DNA of 64,000 nt, taken from assembly GCF_014203715.1 (NCBI RefSeq), contig NZ_JACHJP010000008.1, positions 186,001 through 250,000 on the forward strand, read 5' to 3'. Positions 24,463-37,204 of this stretch are shown piece by piece (the first letter of the stretch is position 1; every line of letters starts with the position of its first letter). This DNA comes from Streptosporangium saharense (GTDB lineage: Bacteria; Actinomycetota; Actinomycetes; Streptosporangiales; Streptosporangiaceae). The notes under the pieces are model-generated. The model had not been told where the DNA came from and ran no database searches. It was given only the letters and a program-made list of their open reading frames with translations. The position numbers were made by a program, and so were the translations under genes.

Positions 24463-24478
24463 CGGTCGTCCACGACCG
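24463..24478. promoter_or_regulatory. Palindrome in the dpgA leader, candidate operator
   Basis: CGGTCGT-CC-ACGACCG, perfect 7-base arms. It lies about 25 bases before the dpgA start and just ahead of its AAGAAAGGGGGGG ribosome site, so it could be a repressor site or an RNA hairpin affecting translation. It does not resemble the palindrome at the TetR-cupin gene. Confidence 0.45.
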
Positions 24479-24503
24479 GAATTCCAAGAAAGGGGGGGAC
24501 GAA

Positions 24504-25628
24504 ATGACTCTGACCCTGTCGGAAACGGAAGCGTCGCCGCTCGAGAAACGGAACAGGGTCCTGCCCCGGATCGTTGGCATCGCCACCGCGACCCCGCCGC
24601 ACTCCTATGCGCAGAGCGAACTCCTCGACATATTCGGGATAACCGACAGGCGCATCAGGTCGCTCTTCATGAACAGTGCGATCGACCGGCGTTTCCTGAC
24701 CCTCCCGCCCGAGGAGCCGGGTGGTGGGCGGCGGGTGGAGACCCAGGGTGAGCTGCTGCGCAAGCACAGGACGTCGAGTGTGGAGATGGGGGCGCGGGCG
24801 GTCCGCGAGTGTGTGGCGCGCACCGGTCTCGACCTCTCCGAGATCGGCTACATCTGCTGCGTCACCACCACCGGTCTGCTCACCCCCGGCCTGTCCGCGC
24901 ACCTGATCAAGGAGCTGGGGCTCAGCGTCCACACCAGCAGGCTCGACGTGGTCGGCATGGGGTGCAACGCCGGGCTCAACGGCCTGAACGCGGTGGCGGG
25001 ATGGGCCGGTGCCCACCCGGGCCGCCCGGCCCTGATGGTCTGCGTGGAGACCTGTTCGGCGGCGTACGTCTTCGACGGCACCATGCGCACCGCCGTGGTC
25101 AACAGCCTGTTCGGCGACGGCGCCGCCGCGGTGATCCTGATGGCGGACCCGTCCGGTCTGCTGGAGGAAGGCCACGTCCGCGCCGAGGGACCGACCATCC
25201 TCAAGTTCTCAAGCTGCATCATCCCCGACGCCATCGACGCGATGCGCTACGACTGGGACGAGGACCAGGGCAAGTTCAGCTTCTTCCTGGACCGTGACGT
25301 GCCGTACGTCGTCGGCGCGCACGCCGAGCTCATCATCGGGCGGCTGCTGGCGGACACCGGGGTACGGCGCAGCGACATCGCGCACTGGATCATCCACTCC
25401 GGCGGCAAGAAGGTCATCGACTCGGTCCAGATCAACCTCGGACTGACCAGGCACGACGTCCGGCACACCAGCGGGGTGCTGCGGGACTACGGAAACCTCT
25501 CCAGCGGTTCCTTCCTGTTCTCCTACGAACGGCTGATGGCCGAGGGACGCGTCCAACCGGGCGACCACGGAATCTTCATGACAATGGGCCCCGGCTCGAC
25601 CATTGAAACCGCCCTCGTCCGCTATTGA
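24504..25628 (+). CDS. dpgA: Type III polyketide synthase, 3,5-dihydroxyphenylacetyl-CoA synthase
   Basis: Condenses four malonyl-CoA to a linear tetraketide that cyclises to 3,5-dihydroxyphenylacetyl-CoA, helped by DpgB and DpgD. The 374-residue protein has the catalytic Cys in VGMGCNAGLNGL, the His in WIIHSGGKKVID and the Asn in YGNLSSGSFLF, the type III triad. The N-terminus (RIVGIATATPPHSYAQSELL, FMNSAIDRRFLTLP) is characteristic of the DpgA group of glycopeptide pathways. ATG at 24504 has an AAGAAAGGGGGGG leader; an upstream in-frame start lacks one. It is the first gene of a six-gene operon that makes 3,5-dihydroxybenzoate. One of the few CTCGAG sites in the window (24540) is in its early codons. 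Confidence 0.95.
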   Translation: MTLTLSETEASPLEKRNRVLPRIVGIATATPPHSYAQSELLDIFGITDRRIRSLFMNSAIDRRFLTLPPEEPGGGRRVETQGELLRKHRTSSVEMGARAVRECVARTGLDLSEIGYICCVTTTGLLTPGLSAHLIKELGLSVHTSRLDVVGMGCNAGLNGLNAVAGWAGAHPGRPALMVCVETCSAAYVFDGTMRTAVVNSLFGDGAAAVILMADPSGLLEEGHVRAEGPTILKFSSCIIPDAIDAMRYDWDEDQGKFSFFLDRDVPYVVGAHAELIIGRLLADTGVRRSDIAHWIIHSGGKKVIDSVQINLGLTRHDVRHTSGVLRDYGNLSSGSFLFSYERLMAEGRVQPGDHGIFMTMGPGSTIETALVRY

Positions 25629-25673
25629 CCAATTAAAAAGACATATTTCGCGCTTTTCGAGAGAGGGACTTCT

Positions 25674-29306
<3,633 letters not shown>

Positions 29307-29337
29307 TCGACTCACACGTCACAAGGAGGTGGCCGCG

Positions 29338-30777
29338 ATGAGCGGTCTGATCCAGTTGGACGCCGGGCCCGACCCCGAGCTCTCCGGTGACCGACTCCAG
29401 GTGCGGGAGCCCGCCACCGGACTGCCGCTCGCGGTCGTCACGCTGGCGAGCCCCGCCGACATCGCCGCCGCCGTGGACGTCGCCCGGGAGGCACAGCCCT
29501 CCTGGGCGGCGACGCCGCCGACCGGGCGGGCAGCCGTACTGCGCAGGGCAGCGGCCGCGCTGGAACGGCACCGCGCCGAGGTCGCGGACCTGCTGGTCCG
29601 CGAGGGCGGGGCGATCCGGGGCAAGGCGGAGCACGAGGTCGGCGCCGTCCTGGACGAACTGTGGGCGGCCGCCGCGCTGCCCACCCGCCCGCAGGGCCAC
29701 CTCCTGGCCGCCGAGCCGGGCAGGGAGAGCCACGCCCGGCGGCTGCCGCTCGGCGTGGTCGGCGTGATCAGCCCGTGGAACGTGCCGCTGCTGCTGGCCA
29801 CCCGCGCCGTCGCCCCCGCCCTGGCCCTCGGCAACACCGTCGTCCTCAAACCCGACGTGCGCACCCCGCTCTCCGGGGGCCGGGTCCTCGCCCGGATCTT
29901 CGAGGAGGCCGGGCTGCCCGAGGGGGTGCTGCGCGTCCTGCCGGGCGGCGCCGTACCGGGACAGACCCTGGTGGAGCACCCCGACGTGGCGATGATCGCC
30001 TTCACCGGCTCGACAGCCGTCGGCCGCAGGATCGGCGCGGTCGCCGGGGGCATGCTCAAGCGGGTCTCGCTCGAACTCGGCGGCAACAGCCCGCTGATCG
30101 TGCTCGACGACGCCGACCTGGAGGCCGCCGCCTCGGCCGGTGCCTGGGGCTCCTTCTTCCACCAGGGCCAGATCTGCATGGCCTCCGGCCGTCACCTGGT
30201 GCACCGCGCCGTCGCCGACCGCTACCTCGAACTGCTCGTCGAACGCGCCGGGAAGCTGCGCGTCGGCGACCCCTTCCGCGAGCAGGTCGATCTCGGCCCC
30301 GTCATCGACGGCGGGCAACTCGACCGGATCGAGCGGATCGTCGGGGAGTCCGTCGAGGCCGGGGCCAGGCTCCTGGCCGGAGGAGTGCGCCGCGGTCCCT
30401 TCTACGAGCCGACCGTGCTGGCCGGGGTCACCCCGGACATGCCGGCCTTCACCGAGGAGATCTTCGGCCCGGTCGCCCCGGTCACCGTGGTCGCCGACGA
30501 CGACGAGGCCGTCGCGCTCGCCAACCGCACCGCCTACGGCCTGTCCGCCGCCATCCAGACGGGTTCTGTACGGCGTGGCCTGGCCATCGCCGACCGGCTG
30601 CGCACCGGCATGGTGCACGTCAACGACCAGACCGTCAACGACGAGTCCCACGTGCCCTTCGGCGGCCGTGGCGCCTCGGGCAACGGCACCCGGCACGGCT
30701 CCGAGCACAGTTGGGACGAGTACACCCAGTGGCAGTGGCTGACTGTCCGCGAGACCCCGGCGAGGTATCCGTTCTGA
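29338..30777 (+). CDS. NAD(P)-dependent aldehyde dehydrogenase, benzaldehyde dehydrogenase-like
   Basis: Expected to oxidise 3,5-dihydroxybenzaldehyde to 3,5-dihydroxybenzoate. The 479-residue protein has the aldehyde dehydrogenase hallmarks: [20 protein letters not shown] (cofactor and substrate Asn), [12 protein letters not shown], catalytic Glu in LELGGNSPL, catalytic Cys in [10 protein letters not shown], and [12 protein letters not shown] at 29338 has AAGGAGGT eight bases upstream, which outranks the in-frame GTG at 29329. The stop overlaps the dpgD start by one base (TGATG). Confidence 0.9.
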   Translation: MSGLIQLDAGPDPELSGDRLQVREPATGLPLAVVTLASPADIAAAVDVAREAQPSWAATPPTGRAAVLRRAAAALERHRAEVADLLVREGGAIRGKAEHEVGAVLDELWAAAALPTRPQGHLLAAEPGRESHARRLPLGVVGVISPWNVPLLLATRAVAPALALGNTVVLKPDVRTPLSGGRVLARIFEEAGLPEGVLRVLPGGAVPGQTLVEHPDVAMIAFTGSTAVGRRIGAVAGGMLKRVSLELGGNSPLIVLDDADLEAAASAGAWGSFFHQGQICMASGRHLVHRAVADRYLELLVERAGKLRVGDPFREQVDLGPVIDGGQLDRIERIVGESVEAGARLLAGGVRRGPFYEPTVLAGVTPDMPAFTEEIFGPVAPVTVVADDDEAVALANRTAYGLSAAIQTGSVRRGLAIADRLRTGMVHVNDQTVNDESHVPFGGRGASGNGTRHGSEHSWDEYTQWQWLTVRETPARYPF

Positions 30778-31580
30778 TGGCCGGAGAGCTGACCCGCCTG
30801 CGGTACGTGAAGAAGGGCCGGGTGGGTTACGTCACCCTCGACCGGCCCGAGGTGCTCAACGCCATGGACCTGCGGATGCACGAGGAGCTGCGCGGGGTCT
30901 GGGACGAGATCGAGGCCGACGACGACGTCTGGGTGGTGGTGCTCGCGGGCGCCGGGGAGCGGGCCTTCTCCGTCGGCCAGGACCTCAAGGAGCTGGCCGA
31001 ACGGGTGCGGGCGGGCACGTCCCTGTCCACCTTCGGCAGCCGGGGCAGACCGGGCTATCCCCGGCTGACCGAGCGGTTCGCCTTCGCCAAGCCGGTCATC
31101 GCCAGGGTCCAGGGCTTCGCCATGGGCGGCGGCTTCGAGCTGGCGCTCGCCTGCGACATCATCGTCGCCGCCGAGGACGCGGTCTTCGCGCTGCCCGAGG
31201 CGAAGCTCGGCCTCGTCGCGGGCGCGGGCGGGGTGTTCCGGCTGGCCCAGCAACTGCCGTACCGGGCCGCGCTCGGCCACCTGATGACCGGCCGCCGCCT
31301 GACCGCCCGCAGGGCCCTGGAGTACGGACTCGTCAACGACGTCGTCCCGGCCGGGGAACTGGACGCCTGCGTGGACGGCTGGGTGCGCGACATCCTGCGC
31401 TGCGCCCCGCTGTCCGTCCGCGCCATCAAAGAAGCGGCCGCCCAGGCCGTCACCACCCCGCTCGAACGGTCCTTCGCCACCCGCCACGTGTGGGAGGAGC
31501 GCCGGATGCACAGCAGGGACGCCCTTGAGGGGCCGCTCGCCTTCGTGGAGAAGCGCGAACCCGAGTGGACCTGCACCTGA
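30777..31580 (+). CDS. dpgD: DpgD, enoyl-CoA hydratase-like aromatisation enzyme
   Basis: Crotonase of 267 residues; DpgD works with DpgA and DpgB to complete formation of 3,5-dihydroxyphenylacetyl-CoA. Typical crotonase motifs are present: [18 protein letters not shown] (first oxyanion loop), [20 protein letters not shown] (second), and [20 protein letters not shown] with the active-site Glu region. It begins at ATG 30777, overlapping the aldehyde dehydrogenase stop by one base; much longer frames upstream are shadows. Last gene of the operon, followed directly by a strong terminator. A general enoyl-CoA hydratase is the alternative, but position next to dpgABC makes DpgD likely. Confidence 0.9.
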   Translation: MAGELTRLRYVKKGRVGYVTLDRPEVLNAMDLRMHEELRGVWDEIEADDDVWVVVLAGAGERAFSVGQDLKELAERVRAGTSLSTFGSRGRPGYPRLTERFAFAKPVIARVQGFAMGGGFELALACDIIVAAEDAVFALPEAKLGLVAGAGGVFRLAQQLPYRAALGHLMTGRRLTARRALEYGLVNDVVPAGELDACVDGWVRDILRCAPLSVRAIKEAAAQAVTTPLERSFATRHVWEERRMHSRDALEGPLAFVEKREPEWTCT

Positions 31581-31586
31581 AACCAG

Positions 31587-31621
31587 AGAGCCGCCCCCGG
31601 TTCGCCGGGGGCGGCTCTTTT
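31587..31621. terminator. Rho-independent terminator between convergent operons
   Basis: AGAGCCGCCCCCGG-TTCG-CCGGGGGCGGCTCT, a perfect 14-base stem with a TTCG tetraloop, then TTTTA. It lies six bases after dpgD and ten before the stop of the convergent oxidoreductase gene. The strong stem can serve both strands. Confidence 0.93.
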
Positions 31622-31631
31622 ATGACCTGTT

Positions 31632-32588
31632 CTACGGGACGATCACCAGGCGCTTGCTCTTGTCCTCGGACTGCCACGCCTCCTCGATGTCGGCCAGCGG
31701 CACGGCCTGGGTGTCGATCTTGATCTCACCCGCGGCGGCGCCGGCCAGCAGCCGGTTGAACATGTCGAGGAAGACCTTGGGCGGCGGGAAGCCACCGCCG
31801 ACGATGGTCAGGCCCGCGCTGCGGACCGTACCGGCCGCCAGCTCGATGGTCGCCCCCGCGGACTCGCCGATCTGCAACAGGCGCGGCCCGGACGACTGCA
31901 GGTGGAAGTCCTTGCGGGAGATGGCGGCGAGCAGCGCCTCGGTCGGCTTGCCCCACACGTAGTCGAGGATCACGTCGTAGCCCGTGTCGCCGCCCGCCGC
32001 GACGAACGCCTCCGTGATCTCCTCCTGGGTGCCGTTCAGCGAGACTGTCGCGTCCGCGCCCAGCTCACCCAGGGTGTCCAGGACCGCCTGGTTGCGGCCC
32101 GCGGCCACCACCCGCCCGGCGCCCAGGTGCTTGGCGATCTGGATCGCCAGCCTGCCCGACTCGCCGGTGGCGCCCAGCACCAGCACGGTCTCCCCGGCCT
32201 GCAGCTTGGCGCTGTGCTCAAGCGGGATCCACGAGGACAGCGCCGGGTTGGGCAGCGCCGCCGCGGTCAGGTCGTCCACGCCCTCGGGAACCGGCCAGGC
32301 GAGGTGCACCGGCACGACGGTCGTCTGGGCGAACGAGCCGTACGGCTTGCGCGGCCCGCCGAAGAACACCCGGCTGCCGTCCTCCAGCAGACCGGCACCG
32401 TCCAGACCGACAACCGCGGGAAGGTTCTCCGAGCTGGCGAAGTGGCCGCCGCCCGCGACCGCCTTGGTGGACGGGTTCAGCGCGGCCGCGAGGACCTTGA
32501 CCAGCACCTCACCCTCCCCGGCGACCGGGTCGGGGAACTGCTCGAAACGAGGCGGCTTGCCGAGGGTGTGAAGGACTGCGGCTTCCAC
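31632..32588 (-). CDS. Zinc-independent MDR-family oxidoreductase (quinone oxidoreductase-like)
   Basis: Medium-chain dehydrogenase/reductase of 318 residues. The GroES-like N-terminal domain lacks the Zn-binding Cys/His set of alcohol dehydrogenases, so it is of the quinone-oxidoreductase type. The NADPH motif is VLVLGATGESGRLAIQIAKH. It is the last gene of the minus-strand operon that carries the PKS genes, so a reductive tailoring step is likely; which bond is reduced is unknown. GTG start at 32588 with GGAG upstream. A second MDR gene lies upstream at 34950. Confidence 0.82.
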   Translation of the reverse strand: MEAAVLHTLGKPPRFEQFPDPVAGEGEVLVKVLAAALNPSTKAVAGGGHFASSENLPAVVGLDGAGLLEDGSRVFFGGPRKPYGSFAQTTVVPVHLAWPVPEGVDDLTAAALPNPALSSWIPLEHSAKLQAGETVLVLGATGESGRLAIQIAKHLGAGRVVAAGRNQAVLDTLGELGADATVSLNGTQEEITEAFVAAGGDTGYDVILDYVWGKPTEALLAAISRKDFHLQSSGPRLLQIGESAGATIELAAGTVRSAGLTIVGGGFPPPKVFLDMFNRLLAGAAAGEIKIDTQAVPLADIEEAWQSEDKSKRLVIVP

Positions 32589-32679
32589 GGTGCTACTCCA
32601 TTCAGGGAGATATGAGTGGTGCTGTGCGGGGACGCGGCCGGTACGCCTGCGGACGTACCGGCCGCGGGATCGGGGGACG

Positions 32680-33336
32680 TCAGCCGAGCAGGCCGGCTTC
32701 CTTGGCGACGAGTTCCAGTTCGGCGGGGGAGCCGGTGAAGATGGTGCGGACGTGCTCGGTGACGGCCCCGACCGGCCAGTCCCACCAGGCGATCCTGGCG
32801 AGCCGGTCGATGTCCGCTTCCTCGAAGCGCTTCTTGATGAGCTTTCCGGGGTTGCCGCCGACCACGCCGTAGGCGGGAACGTCGGAGGTGACCACGGCAC
32901 GGGTGCCGATGATAGCGCCGTCGCCGATCTTCACGCCCGGCATGATCACGGCCTCACGGCCGATCCACACGTCGTTGCCGACGACGGTGTCGCCCCGGCT
33001 GGTGACGGTGGCCAGCGCGTCGATGGTCTGCTGGGTCCAGTCGCCGCCGAACATGAAGAACGGGTAGGTGGTGGACCCGATCATCGGGTGGTTCGCGGCG
33101 GGCATGATGAACTGGGTTCCGGTGCCGATCGCGCAGTACTTCCCGATGACGAGTTTCTCGGGGCCGAAATTGTAGAGAACGTTCCTGGCCTCGAACGCGG
33201 CCGGGTCGTCGACGTCGGCGTAATAGGTGTACTCCCCGACCTCGATCAGCGGGGAGGTGATGAGGTTCTTCAGGAAGACGACTTTGTTGTCCATTCCCGG
33301 AATGTAGGTCTGGGAAGGATCGGGAATGACGGGCAC
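32680..33336 (-). CDS. Left-handed beta-helix acetyltransferase, Vat/CatB-like
   Basis: A 218-residue xenobiotic acetyltransferase of the hexapeptide-repeat family. [33 protein letters not shown], the NHPM...YPFFMF loop with the probable catalytic His, and [20 protein letters not shown] then [17 protein letters not shown] match streptogramin and chloramphenicol acetyltransferases (Vat, CatB). Here, inside a PKS tailoring operon, it may O-acetylate the product or an intermediate, or provide self-resistance. Start is GTG at 33336, preceded by GAGGAG. Trimeric assembly is typical. Resistance versus tailoring cannot be separated from sequence. Confidence 0.88.
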   Translation of the reverse strand: MPVIPDPSQTYIPGMDNKVVFLKNLITSPLIEVGEYTYYADVDDPAAFEARNVLYNFGPEKLVIGKYCAIGTGTQFIMPAANHPMIGSTTYPFFMFGGDWTQQTIDALATVTSRGDTVVGNDVWIGREAVIMPGVKIGDGAIIGTRAVVTSDVPAYGVVGGNPGKLIKKRFEEADIDRLARIAWWDWPVGAVTEHVRTIFTGSPAELELVAKEAGLLG

Positions 33337-33368
33337 GGCATCTCCTCGTGGGGGGAAATCGGCGGAGA

Positions 33369-34871
33369 CTATTCTTTGACGGCGGTGAGGAACAGGAAGT
33401 TCCCCGGTCCTGAGAGATCGCGTACGGCCATGCCCGCCTCGGCCAGCCAGCCGGTGAGCTGCTCCGGGTCGAAGGAGCCCCGGTGGGCCTGGCGCTCAAG
33501 GCGGCGCTGGAAGTGGCGGTAGAGCGGGTCGGACGCCTGGCGGAAGGTCAGCACGGTGAAGGTGCCGCCGGGGCGCAGGCAGCGGCCGACCTCCTGGATC
33601 GCCCGCTCCGGCTCGGGGATGGCCTGCAGTGCGTTCCAGCAGTTCACCCCGCCCAGGGTGGCGTCGCCGAACGGCAGCTTCAGTGCGCTGCCCCGGACGG
33701 TGAGCACCCCGCCCAGCTTGGCCCGCAGCTGGGCCAGCATCTCGGCGGAGAGGTCGAGCGCCACCACCCGGTCCTCACCCAGCGAGCGGGTGAGCACCCT
33801 GGTCCAGCGGCCGGCGCCCGCCGCCAGGTCGAGCAGCGGCCCCTCGACCGGCCTGACGTGCTCGGTCAGGTAGTCGTCCTCGTCGTCGAGCGACACCCAG
33901 CCGCCCCAGTTGGCGCCCATGATGCGGACGAAACCGGCCCGCAGGCCACGCTCGTACCGCCCGGCCAGCAGCGGGTCACTCGGGCCTGACGGCTCGTCGT
34001 GGAAGTCCAGCAGCCCGTCCCGCACCGGGAACGAGGCCCCGCAGCCGTCACAGTCGGGGCTATCGGTGCTCTTGGTGCCGTCGGACAGCGGGCCGAGGCA
34101 GCTCGGGCAGCGGAAGGCGGCGGCGTGGCCACGGAAGACGTCGGAGCCGTCGGCCGGTCCCGTCGTGCGCTCCGCTTCGCCCGGGACGGCCGTCACGAAC
34201 GGTGAGACGGCGGGGCCGTACTCGGCGGACCACAGGGCCTTGGCACCCGCGTAGGCGAGCAGGGCGCGGGTCTCGGTCGCCCACAGCCCGGCGCCGCGTC
34301 CCTCGGGCAGGCCGAGCCACTCCTCAAGGGCGGGGTTGGCGGCCCGCTCCTCCTCGGTCAGGCCCCACACGGCGGGGGAGGGGAAGACCCGGCCGAGGTT
34401 CCACCGGGTGGCGGCGTCGGCGGTCTCGTACGGCTGGAGGCAGCGGGTCAGCCGGGAGAGGTCGTCCTCGTCCAGACCGGCCGTGGCCACGGCGGCGAGG
34501 ATCGGCTCGCGGTCCTCGGGGAAGTGGGCCAGCAGGAAGACCAGGGCGGCCTCACGGCCCGGATCCTTCTGTCCATCTCCCAGCAGCCGCAGGTAGAGGT
34601 CCAGGCCCTTCCTGACGGCGGGGTGACCGGGGGAGTCGGCCTCGGCGAGCAGCCCGAGCAGCACGGCCAGTTTGGCCTGCTTCCTGGGAGGAACGGCGCC
34701 GAGAAGATCCAGCAGGGCGGGAATGTCGGAGAGCGCCTCGGGGCGGACGGAACCGTCCTCCCAGAATTCCGCGGTGAGGCGGCGGAATGCGCTGTCGAGT
34801 TCCCCGGATGACGCGTCGGTGAATTTGTCGATCGTGGCGCGCGCAACGGAAATCGTGCTCGTGTCACCCAT
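33369..34871 (-). CDS. SAM-dependent methyltransferase with N-terminal helical domain and zinc ribbon
   Basis: A 500-residue fusion. Residues 1-180 are all-helical with repeat-like Leu patterns ([40 protein letters not shown]), resembling HEAT-type repeats. Residues 255-285 hold a CxxC...CxxC zinc ribbon (CPSC and CDGC). Residues 335-500 are a class I methyltransferase with motif [16 protein letters not shown], acidic end of strand 2 ALDLSAEML, and [15 protein letters not shown]. The likely target is a phenol oxygen or a ring carbon of the aromatic starter-derived part, or a chain hydroxyl. Neighbour spacing of 32 bases to the acetyltransferase gene supports one operon. The ribosome site is weak. 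Confidence 0.8.
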   Translation of the reverse strand: MGDTSTISVARATIDKFTDASSGELDSAFRRLTAEFWEDGSVRPEALSDIPALLDLLGAVPPRKQAKLAVLLGLLAEADSPGHPAVRKGLDLYLRLLGDGQKDPGREAALVFLLAHFPEDREPILAAVATAGLDEDDLSRLTRCLQPYETADAATRWNLGRVFPSPAVWGLTEEERAANPALEEWLGLPEGRGAGLWATETRALLAYAGAKALWSAEYGPAVSPFVTAVPGEAERTTGPADGSDVFRGHAAAFRCPSCLGPLSDGTKSTDSPDCDGCGASFPVRDGLLDFHDEPSGPSDPLLAGRYERGLRAGFVRIMGANWGGWVSLDDEDDYLTEHVRPVEGPLLDLAAGAGRWTRVLTRSLGEDRVVALDLSAEMLAQLRAKLGGVLTVRGSALKLPFGDATLGGVNCWNALQAIPEPERAIQEVGRCLRPGGTFTVLTFRQASDPLYRHFQRRLERQAHRGSFDPEQLTGWLAEAGMAVRDLSGPGNFLFLTAVKE

Positions 34872-34949
34872 ATCGCGGAGTCTAACCTTCCTGGTCCGTG
34901 CACTTAATGCGAAAAGGAGTTCCGGCCGAATGTCAGGGGTAATAGGGGT

Positions 34950-35945
34950 TCACGGGATGAGCAGAACACGTCCGCTGGTACGGCGCTGCTCGACGGCGGC
35001 GTGCGCCTCGGCGGCCTGGGCCAGCGGGTAGCGCGAGTCGATACGGACGGACAGCTTTCCCTCGCGCATCCACTGGAAGGCCCGCGCCAGGAAGTCCAGC
35101 GGCGGCCAGGACTCGTCGAAGAAGTGGGGCAGGCAGAAACGGGTGACGTAGAGCGAGCCCTTGTCGTTGAGCGTCATCAGGTCCAGCGGCGGGACGAAGC
35201 CGCTCGCCTGACCGAAGTTGACGAGGTAACCGCGCGAGGCGAGGCTGTCCAGGTTGTCGGCGAAGGTGTCCTTGCCGACCGCGTCGTAGACCACCTGGAC
35301 GCCCTTGCCGCCGGTGATCCGCCTGACCTCGGCGGGCAGGTCGGCGGTGGTGGTCGAGACGATCACCTCCTCGGCCCCGGCCTCCTTGGCGACGGGGGCC
35401 TTCTCCTCGCTGGACACCACCCCGATGACCCTGGCGCCGCGCATCCCGGCGAACTGGGTGATCAGCGTGCCCACACCACCGGCCGCCGACTGCACCAGCG
35501 CCCAGTCGCCCTCGGACAGCGGGTAGGCCTCGTGGGTCAGCTTGTAGGCCAGCAGCCCCTGCACCGGCAGCCCCGCGGCCTCGTCGAGACCGATGTCGTC
35601 CGGCACCGGGATCAGCTGGGCGGCCGGGGCGATGACGTGCGACGCGTACGACCCGGCCGCCAGAGCCCAGGCGACCCGGTCGCCGACCTCGACGCCGGTC
35701 ACGTCGGGGCCGAGCGCCTCGACGTAGCCGGACCCCTGGTAGCCGGGTTCGAGCGGCAGCGCCGCGTCGGCCTTGTAGTAGTCGCGCCTGGCGAGGTCAC
35801 CTCGGCGGTTGAGGATGTCGAAGAAGGTGACGGCGGCCGCGTGGGTGCGCAGCAACACCTCGCCGAGGCCGGGGGCGGGCAGTTCGAGGTCCTCCAGCTC
35901 CAGCACCTCGGGGGCGCCGTAGGCGTGCTGACGGATGATCTTCAT
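34950..35945 (-). CDS. NADPH:quinone oxidoreductase-like MDR enzyme
   Basis: A 331-residue medium-chain reductase. GYQGSGYVEALGPDVTGVEV and the nucleotide motif VQSAAGGVGTLITQFAG are typical of QOR-type NADPH enzymes; no Zn-binding residues are visible. Starts with ATG at 35945 after GAGAGAGGGA, 31 bases after the flavin monooxygenase gene. Next to a flavin hydroxylase and a dihydroxyphenyl starter, a quinone/hydroquinone conversion is a sensible proposal, but a trans-acting enoyl reductase is also possible. Confidence 0.85.
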   Translation of the reverse strand: MKIIRQHAYGAPEVLELEDLELPAPGLGEVLLRTHAAAVTFFDILNRRGDLARRDYYKADAALPLEPGYQGSGYVEALGPDVTGVEVGDRVAWALAAGSYASHVIAPAAQLIPVPDDIGLDEAAGLPVQGLLAYKLTHEAYPLSEGDWALVQSAAGGVGTLITQFAGMRGARVIGVVSSEEKAPVAKEAGAEEVIVSTTTADLPAEVRRITGGKGVQVVYDAVGKDTFADNLDSLASRGYLVNFGQASGFVPPLDLMTLNDKGSLYVTRFCLPHFFDESWPPLDFLARAFQWMREGKLSVRIDSRYPLAQAAEAHAAVEQRRTSGRVLLIP

Positions 35946-35976
35946 GGGGGGTCCCTCTCTCGGGCGTGACGGACGG

Positions 35977-37182
35977 TCAGCGGGCCGCGGTGTTCAGGTA
36001 GTTGCTGAACGCCTTGATCTGGAAGCGCTGGAAACCGGTGAAGGAGATGCCGTTCTTGGACCGCTTGAACAGGCCGGGCACGGCCTGCCCCTGCTTTCCG
36101 GTGGCGGCGGCGTAGTGGTAGAGCATCTTGACCCGGCGCTGGCGGGTCTTCTCGTAGCGGCGCAGCAGCGCGGCGGGGGAGCCCTTGCCGGACAGCGCCC
36201 TGCCGATCACCCACGCGTCCTCAAGCGCCTGGTTGGCGCCCATCCCCGTGCGTGGCGGTACGGCGTGCACCGCGTCGCCCAGCAGCGTGATCGGGCCGCG
36301 CCCCCACCGCTGGGGCACCTGGTGGAGGATGTGCGGGAAGACCGCAATGTCCTCGTCGCTGATGGAGGCCAGCAGCTCCGGCAGCGGGGAGGAGAACTCC
36401 GCGAAGCGGGCCCGCAGGTTGGCCACCGGGGACGGCGGCTCCCCGCCGGGACCCGCGCTGTTGCGCACGTCGGGGCCGTCCAGGGCACCGGGAGGGGCCA
36501 TGTCGCCGTCGGCCCACGGCGTCTCGAACGCCCAGTAGAGCATGTCCTCCCCGAGCGGGTGCATCACGCACAGCCCCGCGTCACCCGCCATGGTCTGCAC
36601 CCGGTGGCTGGAGGTCAGCTCGACCGGGAGCTTGGTGGTGCCGTGCCAGGTCGCCCAGCCCGTGTGCTCGGCAGGGGAGAAGCCGAACAGGTGCTTGCGG
36701 ACGAAGGAGCGGTGGCCGTCCGCCCCGATCAGCACGTCCGCCTCGACGCGGCGGCCGTCCTCGAAGGTGATCACGACCGGCCCGTCCGTGCCCTCCGCGG
36801 GCTCCTCGACGGAGGTGGCGCGGGCGCCGAAGCGCAGCACACCGGGCGGCAGCGCCGCGGCCAGCACCTCCACCAGCTCGCTGCGGCGGATCACCTTGTT
36901 CGGGGAGCCGAAGGTCCTGGCGATCCGGTCCAGGTCCACCCGGACCAGCGGCTGGCCGGTCTCGGAGGTGATGTCCACCCGGTCGAGGCGGTGGCCGATG
37001 TCCCGGTGGTCGATGCCCAGGTCGTTCAGGATGCCCGTGCCGTTCGGCCACAGGATCACCCCGTAGCCGCCCTTGCGGAGCTCGTCCGCCTGCTCGTACA
37101 GCTCGACCTGGTGGCCGTTGCGGGAGAGCGCGAGGGCGGAGGCGACGCCGCCCAGACCCGCGCCGATGATGACGATCTTCAT
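35977..37182 (-). CDS. Class A FAD-dependent monooxygenase
   Basis: The 401-residue flavoprotein has the three group A motifs: IGAGLGGVASALALSRNG (FAD Rossmann), LIGADGHRSFVRK (DG motif, binding FAD and NADPH) and LLGDAVHAVPPRTGMGANQA (GD motif). Enzymes of this class hydroxylate phenols, so ring hydroxylation of the 3,5-dihydroxyphenyl group toward a tri-hydroxy or quinone form is the natural prediction; Baeyer-Villiger or epoxidation chemistry is an alternative. The ATG at 37182 has AGGAGA upstream. It is 22 bases after the PKS4 stop, so it is likely co-transcribed with the assembly line. Confidence 0.88.
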   Translation of the reverse strand: MKIVIIGAGLGGVASALALSRNGHQVELYEQADELRKGGYGVILWPNGTGILNDLGIDHRDIGHRLDRVDITSETGQPLVRVDLDRIARTFGSPNKVIRRSELVEVLAAALPPGVLRFGARATSVEEPAEGTDGPVVITFEDGRRVEADVLIGADGHRSFVRKHLFGFSPAEHTGWATWHGTTKLPVELTSSHRVQTMAGDAGLCVMHPLGEDMLYWAFETPWADGDMAPPGALDGPDVRNSAGPGGEPPSPVANLRARFAEFSSPLPELLASISDEDIAVFPHILHQVPQRWGRGPITLLGDAVHAVPPRTGMGANQALEDAWVIGRALSGKGSPAALLRRYEKTRQRRVKMLYHYAAATGKQGQAVPGLFKRSKNGISFTGFQRFQIKAFSNYLNTAAR

Positions 37183-37204
37183 GGTGTCTCCTAGGGAGGG
37201 GGAT

